Assembly: GCA_028724545.1 (NCBI GenBank)
Contig: JAQYCU010000015.1
Coordinates: forward strand, 1-64,000
DNA length: 64,000 bases
Direction: 5' to 3'
Source: a bacterium
Lineage (GTDB): Bacteria; Bacillota; Clostridia; Lachnospirales; Lachnospiraceae
In this document: positions 1 to 10,317 of the stretch, piece by piece
Position numbering within the stretch: the first letter of the stretch is position 1
Layout of the letters: every line of letters begins with the position of its first letter
Position numbers and translations under genes: made by a program
Notes under the pieces: model-generated
Databases searched by the model: none
The model's input: the letters and a program-made list of their open reading frames with translations, nothing else
Told to the model about the DNA's origin: nothing

Positions 1-16
1 TAAGGAGGAATAAAAA

Positions 17-277
17 ATGGTTAGTAAGACGATCAAGGTTAATTTGGTAGCAGATGCTGAGGCTAGACCGGTAGCAGTGCTTGTGCAGGTAGCAAGTCAG
101 TTTGACAGCAGTATTTATGTTGAGTGTGGAGATAAAAAAGTAAATGCAAAGAGCATTATGGGTATGATGGCACTCGGTCTGGATACTGGCGAAGAGGTTG
201 TAGTATCTGCAGAAGGAGAAGACGAATCAAATGCAATGGCAGATATCGAAAAGTTCCTGAGTGCTGCAAAAGCGTAA
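17..277 (+). CDS. HPr-family phosphocarrier-like protein, Crh-like (Glu at position 15, Ser46 retained)
   Basis: Translation aligns with HPr over its whole length (..ARPVAVLVQVASQFD..KSIMGMMALG..); RBS aaggagg upstream; followed by dnaE and pfkA. Confidence 0.9.
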   Translation: MVSKTIKVNLVADAEARPVAVLVQVASQFDSSIYVECGDKKVNAKSIMGMMALGLDTGEEVVVSAEGEDESNAMADIEKFLSAAKA

Positions 278-352
278 CAGATAAGATGCTTGGCCATGTG
301 AGAAATCACATGGCTTTTTCTGTCAATAAAAAGAAATATGAGGTGGAAAGGT

Positions 353-3300
353 ATGGGATTTACTCATTTACATGTGCATACGGAATATTCCCTGTTAGAT
401 GGTTCCTGCAAAATCAAAGAACTGGTGGCACGGGCAAAAGACCTGGGCATGCAGCATCTGGCAATTACAGACCACGGCAATATGTACGGTGTTATTGATT
501 TTTACCGGGCAGCCAGAGAAGCAGGCATCAATCCGGTTATCGGCTGCGAAGTATATGTAGCACCGGGCTCCCGGTTTGACCAGGAAATTTCCAAAGGAGA
601 AGAACGGTATAATCATATGGTTCTTCTTGCCGAGAATAATCAGGGATATGCCAATTTAATAAAAATTGTTTCCATTGGCTATACGGAAGGATTTTATTAT
701 AAACCCAGAGTGGATTATGAAGTTCTGGAAAAATACCACGAAGGCATTATCGCATTGAGTGCCTGTCTGGCAGGAGCAATCCCATCCTTACTACGCCGTG
801 GATTATATGATAAAGCAAAGGAAGAAGCCTGCAGGCTCTCTGCTATATTTGGAAAAGATCATTTTTATCTGGAATTGCAGGACCACGGCATTCCTGACCA
901 GCAGACAGTGAATCAGGGACTGCTCCGGATGAGTCAGGAAACAGGACTTGAACTGGTTGCAACAAATGATGTGCACTATATTATGGACAGCGATGCAGAA
1001 GCCCATGATATTCTGCTTTGCATTCAGACGAAAAAACTGGTTACAGACGAGGATAGAATGCGTTATGAAGGGGGACAATACTATCTTAAATCGGAAGAAG
1101 AGATGAAGCAGTTGTTTCCATATGCACTGGAAGCAATTGAAAATACAGAAAAAATTGCACAGCGTTGTCACGTAGAAATTACATTCGGTGAATACAAACT
1201 GCCACAGTTTGATGTGCCGGAAGGATATACGGCGTGGGAATACTTAAATAAATTGTGTAAAGAAGGTCTGGTACAACGTTATGGTGATGAAGCTGCAACG
1301 CATGAAGAACGTCTGCACCAGGAGTTAGATGTTATTCATACAATGGGCTTTGTTGATTACTTTTTAATTGTGTGGGATTTTATCCGTTTTGCAAGAGAAA
1401 AAGGAATCAGTGTCGGTCCGGGACGTGGCTCGGCAGCCGGAAGTATTGTATCGTATACATTGGGAATTACGAATATAGACCCGATTCGGTACAACCTGCT
1501 GTTTGAACGTTTTTTAAATCCGGAACGTGTTACCATGCCGGATATAGATATTGACTTCGGCTATGAAAGACGGTCAGAAGTTATTGATTATGTTGTGCAG
1601 AAATATGGAAAAGACCATGTTGTGCAAATTGTAACATTTGGTACGATGGCAGCAAGGGGCGTTATCCGTGATGTCGGACGTGTACTGGATTTGCCGTATA
1701 ATTATGTCGATACCATTGCAAAAGCAATTCCGATGGAATTAGGAATTACGATTGAAAAAGCATTGCAGCATAACCCGGAGTTAAAGGCTGTTTATGATAC
1801 GGATGAGCAGGCAAGAAACCTGATAGATATGTCAAAACGTTTAGAGGGACTGCCACGTCATACCTCTATGCATGCTGCAGGTGTTCTGATTAGTCCGAAA
1901 CCGGTAGACGAATATGTTCCTTTGTCAAAGGCAAATGATGGCACGATTACAACGCAGTATACAATGACTACCCTGGAAGAACTGGGTCTGCTCAAAATGG
2001 ACTTTTTGGGACTCCGGACATTAACGGTCATTCAGGATGCTGCGCGTCTGGCCGGTCGCAAAGATTTAAGTATGATGGACATTGACTTCGATGATAAAAA
2101 TGTTTATGAGATGATTGGTGCAGGCAAGACAGAAGGTGTATTCCAGTTAGAAAGTGCCGGTATGAAACAGTTTATGATGGAGTTAAAGCCACAGAATATG
2201 GAGGATGTTATTGCCGGAATTTCTTTATATCGTCCCGGACCAATGGACTATATTCCTCAGTATATCGAAGGAAAAAATAATAAAGACAGCGTGACATATG
2301 CCTGCCCACAGTTAGAGCCGATATTAGAGCCGACATATGGCTGTATCGTTTATCAGGAGCAGGTAATGCAGATTGTGCGAAATCTTGCCGGATACAGTTT
2401 CGGACGAAGTGATTTGGTGCGAAGGGCGATGGCGAAGAAAAAAGCGTCCGTTATGGCAGCAGAACGTCAGAACTTTGTTTACGGAAATGAAGAAGAAGGC
2501 GTAAAAGGCTGTATTGCCAATGGGATTCCGGAGGAAGTTGCCCATAAAATTTATGATGATATGACAGAGTTTGCAAAGTATGCATTTAATAAATCGCATG
2601 CAGCAGCATATGCCGTTGTTTCTTATCAGACAGCATATTTAAAATATTATTATCCGGTTGAATTTATGGCAGCACTGATGACTTCGGTGAAAGACAACAC
2701 AGCCAAAGTGTTGAACTATGCTATGACCTGCCGGCAGATGGATATTGCGATTTTAGGTCCTGATGTAAATGAAGGATTTTCGCAGTTTTCCGTATCTGAC
2801 GGAAAAATACGATTTGGTATGTCTGCGATTAAAGGGATTGGCGAAGGCGTGATTGCAGCTGTGGTAGAAGAAAGAAACCGTGGTGGTATCTATACTTCTA
2901 TGGAAGATTTTATGACACGCCTTTCTTCTAAAGAAGTAAACCGTTCTACGATAGAAAACTTTATCAAATCAGGTGCATTTGATTGTCTGGGAGGAACCAG
3001 AAAGCAGAAAATGCTGGTTTACGAATCTATGTTAGCAAGTGTTAACCGGGAAAAGAAAGACAATCTGGCCGGTCAGATGTCCCTTTTCGATATGGGTGAC
3101 GAGGAACTGGCAAAGGCACATAAAATCACATATCCGGATGTGGGTGAGTATGAAAAGGAAGAATATTTAAATTACGAAAAAGAAGTGCTTGGCATCTATA
3201 TCAGTGGACACCCATTGGAAGAATATATTGCACTGATGGAAAAAAACTGTACCAATACTTCTCAGGATTTTGTGGTAGAAACCGAAGGAGAGCGGATGGG

Positions 3301-3820
3301 ACTGGCGAATGTCGCAGACGGAGAAAATGTGATTATCGGTGGTATTTTAACCGGAAAGACATTAAAAACGACTAAGAAAAATACTATGATGGCATTTCTT
3401 ACCGTGGAGGATTTGTACGGTACGGTAGAAATTATTGTATTTCCGAGGGACTATGAGAAGTTCAAAAATATATTAACAACAGACAGCAAAATCTTTGTAA
3501 AAGGAAGGGCAACCGTGGAAGAAGACAGAGGTGGAAAGGTCATCTGCCAGAAAATTATTCCGTTTGACCAGATTCCATGTGAATTGTGGCTGCGTTTCCC
3601 GGATATTGCGACATTTGAAAAAGAAGAAACGAAGTTATATGAAACATTGTTTCCGTATGACGGACAAGACCAGGTCTGCATTTATGCTGTTAAGGAAAAA
3701 CAGGTCAAAAAATTGCTGAAAAGTCGTAGCGTGGATGCAAGAAAAGTCATAGAACAGGGCGTTTTATCCTATTTGGGAGAAGACTCGGTAGCAATTCGTG
3801 AAAAGAGTATTGAAAAATAA
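353..3820 (+). CDS. dnaE: DNA polymerase III subunit alpha
   Basis: PHP domain start MGFTHLHVHTEYSLLDG, PDIDIDFGYERR, GPGRGSAAGS motifs; about 1155 aa. Start moved from the ORF start to the ATG with better N-terminal match. Confidence 0.96.
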   Translation: MGFTHLHVHTEYSLLDGSCKIKELVARAKDLGMQHLAITDHGNMYGVIDFYRAAREAGINPVIGCEVYVAPGSRFDQEISKGEERYNHMVLLAENNQGYANLIKIVSIGYTEGFYYKPRVDYEVLEKYHEGIIALSACLAGAIPSLLRRGLYDKAKEEACRLSAIFGKDHFYLELQDHGIPDQQTVNQGLLRMSQETGLELVATNDVHYIMDSDAEAHDILLCIQTKKLVTDEDRMRYEGGQYYLKSEEEMKQLFPYALEAIENTEKIAQRCHVEITFGEYKLPQFDVPEGYTAWEYLNKLCKEGLVQRYGDEAATHEERLHQELDVIHTMGFVDYFLIVWDFIRFAREKGISVGPGRGSAAGSIVSYTLGITNIDPIRYNLLFERFLNPERVTMPDIDIDFGYERRSEVIDYVVQKYGKDHVVQIVTFGTMAARGVIRDVGRVLDLPYNYVDTIAKAIPMELGITIEKALQHNPELKAVYDTDEQARNLIDMSKRLEGLPRHTSMHAAGVLISPKPVDEYVPLSKANDGTITTQYTMTTLEELGLLKMDFLGLRTLTVIQDAARLAGRKDLSMMDIDFDDKNVYEMIGAGKTEGVFQLESAGMKQFMMELKPQNMEDVIAGISLYRPGPMDYIPQYIEGKNNKDSVTYACPQLEPILEPTYGCIVYQEQVMQIVRNLAGYSFGRSDLVRRAMAKKKASVMAAERQNFVYGNEEEGVKGCIANGIPEEVAHKIYDDMTEFAKYAFNKSHAAAYAVVSYQTAYLKYYYPVEFMAALMTSVKDNTAKVLNYAMTCRQMDIAILGPDVNEGFSQFSVSDGKIRFGMSAIKGIGEGVIAAVVEERNRGGIYTSMEDFMTRLSSKEVNRSTIENFIKSGAFDCLGGTRKQKMLVYESMLASVNREKKDNLAGQMSLFDMGDEELAKAHKITYPDVGEYEKEEYLNYEKEVLGIYISGHPLEEYIALMEKNCTNTSQDFVVETEGERMGLANVADGENVIIGGILTGKTLKTTKKNTMMAFLTVEDLYGTVEIIVFPRDYEKFKNILTTDSKIFVKGRATVEEDRGGKVICQKIIPFDQIPCELWLRFPDIATFEKEETKLYETLFPYDGQDQVCIYAVKEKQVKKLLKSRSVDARKVIEQGVLSYLGEDSVAIREKSIEK

Positions 3821-3923
3821 TTGAATTTATCGTAAAATCTAATTTGGTGTGGGTATAGCAGACTCTTGTAGTTTAAAAAATAGATTTTACATACACGGGT
3901 TAAACAGTCGTAAGGAGGACATT

Positions 3924-4901
3924 ATGAGCGAAAATATGAAGACAATTGGTGTATTAACAAGTGGTGGAGATGCTCCGGGAATGAACGCTGCCATTCGTGC
4001 AGTTGTGCGTACCGGTATTTCAAATGGTCTGAAAGTAAAAGGTATTCGTCGTGGTTACGCCGGATTACTGGAAGAAGATATTGTGGATTTGGATAACCTT
4101 GCTGTATCTGATATCATTCAGACAGGTGGAACGATTTTATACACAGCACGTTGTCTGGAATTTAAAAAAGAAGAATACCAGAAAAAAGGTGCTGAAATCT
4201 GTAGAAAACATGGTATTGACGGTATTGTAGTTATTGGTGGTGACGGTTCTTTTAACGGTGCCAGCAGACTTGCCGAAAATGGCATTAATACAATCGGTGT
4301 ACCGGGAACAATTGATTTGGACATTGCCTGCACCGAATATACGATTGGTTTCGATACAGCTATCAATACGGCAATGGAGGCGATTGATAAGTTAAGAGAT
4401 ACTTCTGAGTCACACGAAAGATGTAGTATCGTCGAAGTAATGGGACGTACAGCAGGACATATTGCTTTATGGACCGGTATTGCAAGTGGTGCAGAATATA
4501 TTTTAACAACAGAAGAATATCATGGAGATATTCAGAGAATTATTAATAAGATTCAGGACCGTCGCCGTATCGGTAAGAAAAATCATATTATTGTCAATGC
4601 AGAAGGTATTGGAAATTCTGCTGAAATGGCAAAGGTAATTGAGATTGCAACAGGTGTTGAAACAAGAGCAACCGTATTAGGACACATCCAGCGTGGTGGT
4701 AATCCGACATGTAAAGACCGTGTCTTTGCTTCTGCAATGGGTGCGAAAGCAGTTGAATTACTTTGCGAAGGCAAATCAAACCGTGTTGTTGGATACAAAA
4801 ACGGCGAATTTGTTGACTATGATATTCAGGAAGCGCTTGCTATGGAAAAAGGACTGGATCCATATTTATTCCATATTACCAAGAAACTTACAACAAGATA
4901 A
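3924..4901 (+). CDS. pfkA: ATP-dependent 6-phosphofructokinase
   Basis: TSGGDAPGMNAAIRAVVR, GGDGSFNGA, VEVMGRTAGHIAL motifs; strong RBS taaggaggac before ATG at 3924. Confidence 0.95.
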   Translation: MSENMKTIGVLTSGGDAPGMNAAIRAVVRTGISNGLKVKGIRRGYAGLLEEDIVDLDNLAVSDIIQTGGTILYTARCLEFKKEEYQKKGAEICRKHGIDGIVVIGGDGSFNGASRLAENGINTIGVPGTIDLDIACTEYTIGFDTAINTAMEAIDKLRDTSESHERCSIVEVMGRTAGHIALWTGIASGAEYILTTEEYHGDIQRIINKIQDRRRIGKKNHIIVNAEGIGNSAEMAKVIEIATGVETRATVLGHIQRGGNPTCKDRVFASAMGAKAVELLCEGKSNRVVGYKNGEFVDYDIQEALAMEKGLDPYLFHITKKLTTR

Positions 4902-4991
4902 AAAACTGTTGGTTTGGATGCAACTTGTTATTGTATTTTGTTATGCAGATGATATGGCAAAATGGCATCTGCATAGAAATGGAGGGTATTT

Positions 4992-5228
4992 ATGAAGAAA
5001 TTAGTCAAAGTATTATTGGCAATAGGTGCTGTTATTGGTGGTGTAATGGGAGTTTTGTATTTCCTTGACAAACGGAACAATGATGATTTGGAAGATTTCG
5101 ATGAAGATGAGTTTGATGACATTTTCGAGGATGAAGATGACAGAGATTATGTGACTCTGGATTTTGAGAAAGAAGAAAAATCAGACGAAGAGAAAACAGA
5201 AGAAACAGAGAAAGAAGCAGAAGAGTAA
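4992..5228 (+). CDS. Small membrane-anchored protein with very acidic C-terminal tail, unknown function
   Basis: N-terminal hydrophobic segment LLAIGAVIGGVMGVLYFL then D/E-rich tail; RBS ggaggg upstream; terminator downstream. Confidence 0.75.
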   Translation: MKKLVKVLLAIGAVIGGVMGVLYFLDKRNNDDLEDFDEDEFDDIFEDEDDRDYVTLDFEKEEKSDEEKTEETEKEAEE

Positions 5229-5272
5229 AAGAAAGACGGCAGATAGCAGGTCTGTGTTCGTTATACAATGAC

Positions 5273-5338
5273 AAACACCCTGTATTACCGGTATGTTCCA
5301 TTTATTGCAGGAACTTATTGGTAATACAGGGTGTTTTT
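5273..5338 (+). terminator. Rho-independent terminator downstream of the pfkA region
   Basis: AAACACCCTGTATTACC ... GGTAATACAGGGTGTTTTTT inverted repeat with T-tract. Confidence 0.9.
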
Positions 5339-5420
5339 TATCATTTATTTAGCGTGATTGTATGCAGTCTGTTTTGGTGGATTTTTGATGGATTCTGCTG
5401 CGGCAGATTTAGCAGCAGGT

Positions 5421-7688
5421 TCAGCCATTACTTTTACGTCGTTTAATTTGTGCTTTTTGTCCTTTGGCAGCACGCTTCCGGTTTCTGATTTTCTTCGGCA
5501 GATAAACGGTCTGCTCAAAAGTGATTTCTTCACAGTCTGGCGAAACAACGCTGGCATATCGGACAAAATCATCATTTTCCAGTGTGATTCCTTTAATACC
5601 ACGGCTTGTCTTCTTGAATTCGCTGACTTCAGACAGAGGGAAACCTAGTGACAATCCATTTTGTGTAATCAGGATAACTTTTCGGTCTGCTGCGATTACA
5701 TCTTCTATCGTAAGGGCTGCAATGCCAGCAACGGCATCGCCATCTTCTAGTTTTGTAGAAGAAATTAAGGAACGGTTTGTTTCAAAGGAAACACCGGATA
5801 CCTGTTTTACAAAACCATTTTTTGTTGCAAAGAACAGAGAAGATTCCGATAAGTTCTCTGCAGAAATGTAAAAGAGGACATTTTCCTGCTCTAATTTGCA
5901 AAGTGACTGGATTAATGTTCCTTTATCACGGCTCCGGCCACGTGGAATATTCATAGCTTTTATCTGATGCATATTTCCCTCTTCCGTAAAGACACAGAGT
6001 TTGTCTGTGTTCTGAATCGGAATAATATGCGAATATTCGCTTAGAGTTTCTTCTGACAAACGGGAATAACTTGCCGCATCCACAGATTTGGCATAACCGA
6101 AACGGTCAATCAGGATATAAAGCTCCTCTTCCTTGATTTCCTCGATATATTTTTCTTTTTCCACATTATCTAATTCGGTTCTGCGCTCGCGTCCGAATTG
6201 TTTTTTGTATGTGCGAAGGCGTGCAATAATGATTTTGTGCAGTTCTTCCTTGCTGCCTAACACTTTGTTGTATTCAGCAATGTTAGCGTGAAGCAGGTCA
6301 CTTTCCTGATGAAGCTTTAAAAGTTCCAGACCGATTAACTTGCTTAATGGCATAGCGAGAATGGCTTCTGCCTGGCGTTCTGTGAAGTTTAAGCCGGCTG
6401 CTTCTTTTTCCGATTTTTTGGATTTGAATTTGATGCCGTCGGTAGTACCGTGAATCAGACAGCCTTTTGCCTGTTTTACAGATTCACTTCCACGAAGAAT
6501 TTCGATAATCAGGTCGATAACATCCGTTGCTTTAATCAGGCCGTCCACAATTTCCAGACGGTCATTCGCTTTGGCCAGTAAATGCTGATATTCTTTTGTG
6601 TATAATTCTTCCTGAAATAAAACAAATTCTTCAATCAGCCGTTTCAAGGTAAAAGTAATCGGCTGTTTGTCTTTGACAGCAAGCATATTGACACCGTAGG
6701 TGTCTTCCAAAGTTGTTTTTTTGTACAGTCCGTTTAATAAATTGTCTACATTACGGTCTTTTTTGACTTCGACTATCAGACGGATACCTTCTTTTGAAGA
6801 CTCATCACGGACATCATAAATTTCATCAAATACTTTTTCTTTTGTCAGGGCGACAAGACTTTCTAACAGTTTTGTCTTATTACCGGCAACTGTATAAGGA
6901 ATTTCTGTAATGACAATATTTTTTCTGCCATAATCGCTGTTTTCGATTTCTGTCTTGGCACGGAGTTTGATTTTTCCCTCACCGGTTTCGTAAATGGATA
7001 ACAAATCATCTGCGTTTGTAATCATGGCACCGGTTGGAAAATCAGGTCCTTTGATATATTTCATCAACCCTTTTGTTGTGATATCCGGATTCTTGATATA
7101 GGCAATCACGCCGTCAATTACTTCACCGGTGTTGTGTGGTGGGATATTGGTGGCCATACCAACAGCGATACCGGTAGTACCGTTAATCAGAAGATTCGGC
7201 AGAGTGGCCGGCAGAACCAGAGGTTCTTTTTCACTTTCGTCAAAGTTAGGACCGAAAGGAACCAGACCTTTGTCTAAGTTTTCCAGAAGTGTCATGGCAC
7301 CACCGGAAAGACGTGCCTCGGTATAACGCATCGCAGCAGCGCTGTCACCATCGATGGAACCAAAGTTACCATGCCCGTCAACTAAAGGAAGATTTAAAGA
7401 AAAATCTTCTGTCATATGGACTAAGGCATCATAAATGGAACTGTCACCGTGTGGATGGTACTTACCCATTGTATCACCGACGATACGTGCACTTTTACGG
7501 TGTGGTTTTTCGGGAGAAAGTCCCAGTTCTGTCATAGCGTACAGGATTCTTCTCTGTACCGGTTTCAAGCCATCCCTGACATCAGGAAGGGCACGGGAAA
7601 TGATAACACTCATCGCATAATCGCGATAGGAATTTTTCATTTCATCTGCAAAATCTAATTGGATAATGGATTGTTCCTTCGTATTCAT
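5421..7688 (-). CDS. parC: DNA topoisomerase IV subunit A (GyrA/ParC family)
   Basis: [33 protein letters not shown]; adjacent to GyrB/ParE-type gene; 755 aa. Confidence 0.88.
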   Translation of the reverse strand: MNTKEQSIIQLDFADEMKNSYRDYAMSVIISRALPDVRDGLKPVQRRILYAMTELGLSPEKPHRKSARIVGDTMGKYHPHGDSSIYDALVHMTEDFSLNLPLVDGHGNFGSIDGDSAAAMRYTEARLSGGAMTLLENLDKGLVPFGPNFDESEKEPLVLPATLPNLLINGTTGIAVGMATNIPPHNTGEVIDGVIAYIKNPDITTKGLMKYIKGPDFPTGAMITNADDLLSIYETGEGKIKLRAKTEIENSDYGRKNIVITEIPYTVAGNKTKLLESLVALTKEKVFDEIYDVRDESSKEGIRLIVEVKKDRNVDNLLNGLYKKTTLEDTYGVNMLAVKDKQPITFTLKRLIEEFVLFQEELYTKEYQHLLAKANDRLEIVDGLIKATDVIDLIIEILRGSESVKQAKGCLIHGTTDGIKFKSKKSEKEAAGLNFTERQAEAILAMPLSKLIGLELLKLHQESDLLHANIAEYNKVLGSKEELHKIIIARLRTYKKQFGRERRTELDNVEKEKYIEEIKEEELYILIDRFGYAKSVDAASYSRLSEETLSEYSHIIPIQNTDKLCVFTEEGNMHQIKAMNIPRGRSRDKGTLIQSLCKLEQENVLFYISAENLSESSLFFATKNGFVKQVSGVSFETNRSLISSTKLEDGDAVAGIAALTIEDVIAADRKVILITQNGLSLGFPLSEVSEFKKTSRGIKGITLENDDFVRYASVVSPDCEEITFEQTVYLPKKIRNRKRAAKGQKAQIKRRKSNG

Positions 7689-7702
7689 GATTACCTCCGT
7701 TT

Positions 7703-9664
7703 TTAAATATCAAGCGTTGCATATTTTGCTTCATCCATAATGAACTGGCGTCTTGGTGGGACATTACTGCTCATCAGGGTGGTTGTGATGTCATCTGCTT
7801 CTACTGTATCGCTGATGGACACCTGTGCCAGGATACGGCTTTCCGGGTCAAGTGTTGTTTCCCACAGCTGTTCGGCATCCATTTCACCAAGACCTTTGTA
7901 ACGCTGAATGCTGATGATTTTATTATTTTTATTTTTACGGAATTTTTCCAATTCAAAATCATTAAAAATGTATTCCGAACGTTTTTCCTTTTTACGGCTC
8001 TTTTTGCCGGCTTTATCAGAAGATTTCGATTCTGTTGTTTCATAATCCACTTTGTACAGTGGTGGAAGTCCACGATAGACTTTTCCCTCGTAAATCAGCT
8101 CCGGCATAAAGCGATAGAAAAAGGTCAGCAGCAGTGTACTGATATGTGCACCGTCTACGTCGGCATCTGTCAGAATAATAATCTTGTCATAACGCAGTTT
8201 TGTAATATCAAATTCATCACCGATACCACAGCCAAAGGAAGCAATCATAGATTTGATTTCGTTATTTTGCAAAATCTTTTCCAAAGAAGCTTTTTCTACG
8301 TTAAGAATCTTGCCCCGGAGTGGCAAAACGGCCTGTGTTTTACGGTTTCTGGCTGTTTTTACCGTACCACCGGCAGAATCTCCCTCGACAATGTAGACTT
8401 CACATTCTTCCGGCTTTTTGGAAGTGCATGCTGCCAGTTTGCTTTTGGTATCAACGTCATTTAATTGTTTCAGCACGGCAGTTCTTGCTTTATCACTTGC
8501 TTTTCTGGCATTATAGGATTTTAAAGAATTATCCAGAATTTTTTTCAGGATATCAACGTTTTTATCTAAATAACGCTGGACTTCGGTGCTGAAAACATCA
8601 TCAACAGCAGTTTTGGCATCCGTGTTTCCAAGTTTTGTTTTGGTCTGTCCTTCAAACTGTGGGTCAGGATGTTTGATGGAGATGATGGCAACCAGTCCGT
8701 TACGGATATCTTTTCCGTCAAAGTTTTCGTCTTTATCTTTTAATACGCCGAGTTCACGGGCGTACTGGTTCATAACACGGGTTAAGGCTGTTTTAAATCC
8801 GGTTACCAGAGTACCACCATCTACGACATTGATACGGTTACAGTAAGGATTTATCTGCTCTGAAAAACTGGTGGTGTACTGAAAAGCGATTTCGACTTCG
8901 ATGTCACCACTTTTTCCCTCAATATAGATAGGCTCTTTGTGCAGTACACTGGCATCACGGTTGATGTAACTGACAAAACTCTGGATGCCGTGTTCCTCTA
9001 AATAGACGATTTCTTCGCCATCGTTTTCATTTTTGAAATTTAACTTCAGGTTTTTATTCAAAAAAGCAATTTCTTTTAATTTCTTTTTGATAACATCAGG
9101 TTTAAAAACGGTTGTTTCAAAAATTTCTTCATCAGGATAGAATGTGACTTTTGTTCCGGTAGCACTTTTAGCACATTTGCCAACAACAGGAAGCATTCCT
9201 TTTTCTAATGGAGTAACAGGATTGCCACCATTTTCGTACTCGTCCCGGTAAATCTTACCGTCACGCTTTACTTCTACCATCATTTTGCTGGAAAGAGCAT
9301 TCACGACGGAGGAACCAACGCCGTGCAGACCACCGGAAACTTTATAAGCACTGTTTCCAAATTTTCCACCGGCATGAAGAATGGTATATACAACCCTTAC
9401 CGTCGGTATTTTTTTTGTAGGATGCAAATCGATAGGAACGCCACGACCATTATCTTCGATACAAACGCCTCCGTCTTTTTGCAGGGTAATGGAAATCTCA
9501 TTACAGAATCCTGCCAGATGTTCATCAATACTGTTATCCAGGATTTCCCATATCAGGTGGTGCAGACCACGTGTGCCGGTAGAACCAATATACATACCGG
9601 GACGTTTTCTGACGGCTTCCAGACCCTCTAACACCACAATTTCTTTTCCAGTGTATTCACTCAT
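7703..9664 (-). CDS. parE: DNA topoisomerase IV subunit B (GyrB/ParE family)
   Basis: [58 protein letters not shown] motifs; 653 aa. Confidence 0.88.
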   Translation of the reverse strand: MSEYTGKEIVVLEGLEAVRKRPGMYIGSTGTRGLHHLIWEILDNSIDEHLAGFCNEISITLQKDGGVCIEDNGRGVPIDLHPTKKIPTVRVVYTILHAGGKFGNSAYKVSGGLHGVGSSVVNALSSKMMVEVKRDGKIYRDEYENGGNPVTPLEKGMLPVVGKCAKSATGTKVTFYPDEEIFETTVFKPDVIKKKLKEIAFLNKNLKLNFKNENDGEEIVYLEEHGIQSFVSYINRDASVLHKEPIYIEGKSGDIEVEIAFQYTTSFSEQINPYCNRINVVDGGTLVTGFKTALTRVMNQYARELGVLKDKDENFDGKDIRNGLVAIISIKHPDPQFEGQTKTKLGNTDAKTAVDDVFSTEVQRYLDKNVDILKKILDNSLKSYNARKASDKARTAVLKQLNDVDTKSKLAACTSKKPEECEVYIVEGDSAGGTVKTARNRKTQAVLPLRGKILNVEKASLEKILQNNEIKSMIASFGCGIGDEFDITKLRYDKIIILTDADVDGAHISTLLLTFFYRFMPELIYEGKVYRGLPPLYKVDYETTESKSSDKAGKKSRKKEKRSEYIFNDFELEKFRKNKNNKIISIQRYKGLGEMDAEQLWETTLDPESRILAQVSISDTVEADDITTTLMSSNVPPRRQFIMDEAKYATLDI

Positions 9665-9830
9665 TCTATTCTCTCCATTCTACAAACTTTTTCGTCCATT
9701 ATTTATCTGCGATAATTCGTGTAAAAAAATACCACAAAATAAAATAGCCCATATAAAATTGATAATACCACAAACAAATCAGAAAAAGCAAGTGAAAAGA
9801 ACAAATGTTTGGATTAAAGAGGCTTCTTGA

Positions 9831-10222
9831 GGGTGGTGTACCTGGCAGCAGTGGTTTCTTTTCTGGTCAGGGCACGCTCTCGCTGCGCAAACTACGCAGC
9901 AGTACATAGTATCCTGCAAAACAGGATACAAGTACTGGCGAGTTTGTAAGCACCCTTCACCAGAAAAGAAACCACTGCTGCCAGGCAATCCAGACTGTGG
10001 CTCACCGCCCAACAGCTACCTGTAAATGGGCTGGAAAAAAACAGTGTTTCCTAAAAGCAACTGTTAAAAACCACTGGTGCTTAGTTGGCGTATTTTGCCA
10101 ACTTACGCACCACTGTGGTTTTTACCAAGCGAGAGCGTGTTGCTGTAGGAAACCTGTTTTATCACATGCCCCTTAGAAGTGTTGCTGTAGGAAACCTGTT
10201 TTATCACATGCCCCTAAAAAGT
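9831..10222. repeat. Composite structured intergenic element, copy 1 (modules A and B)
   Basis: Module A: perfect 26-bp outer stem 9841-9866/9960-9985 with inner hairpins. Module B: nested stems about 10028-10172 with 42-bp duplication of the 3' arm. Homologous to 51371-52100. Confidence 0.9.
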
Positions 10223-10317
10223 ATATTGAAAAAAAACTTATTTTTTGCTATGATAAAAAACGCATAATCGAGATAGAAAAAACAAAGCATATGAAATACG
10301 ATGCTATCGCAGAAAGG

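Noticed and set aside
5421-9664. Calling the pair gyrA/gyrB instead of parC/parE
   Set aside because: Sizes (755 and 653 aa) and location away from an obvious origin fit topoisomerase IV better, but sequence alone cannot fully exclude gyrase.
7129-9830. Several plus-strand ORFs of 60-150 aa across parC/parE
   Set aside because: Antisense shadows of strongly recognised topoisomerase genes.
9779-10012. 77-aa minus-strand ORF
   Set aside because: Lies wholly in hairpin module A of the repeat element; codons are a by-product of the inverted repeat, no homology pattern recognised.
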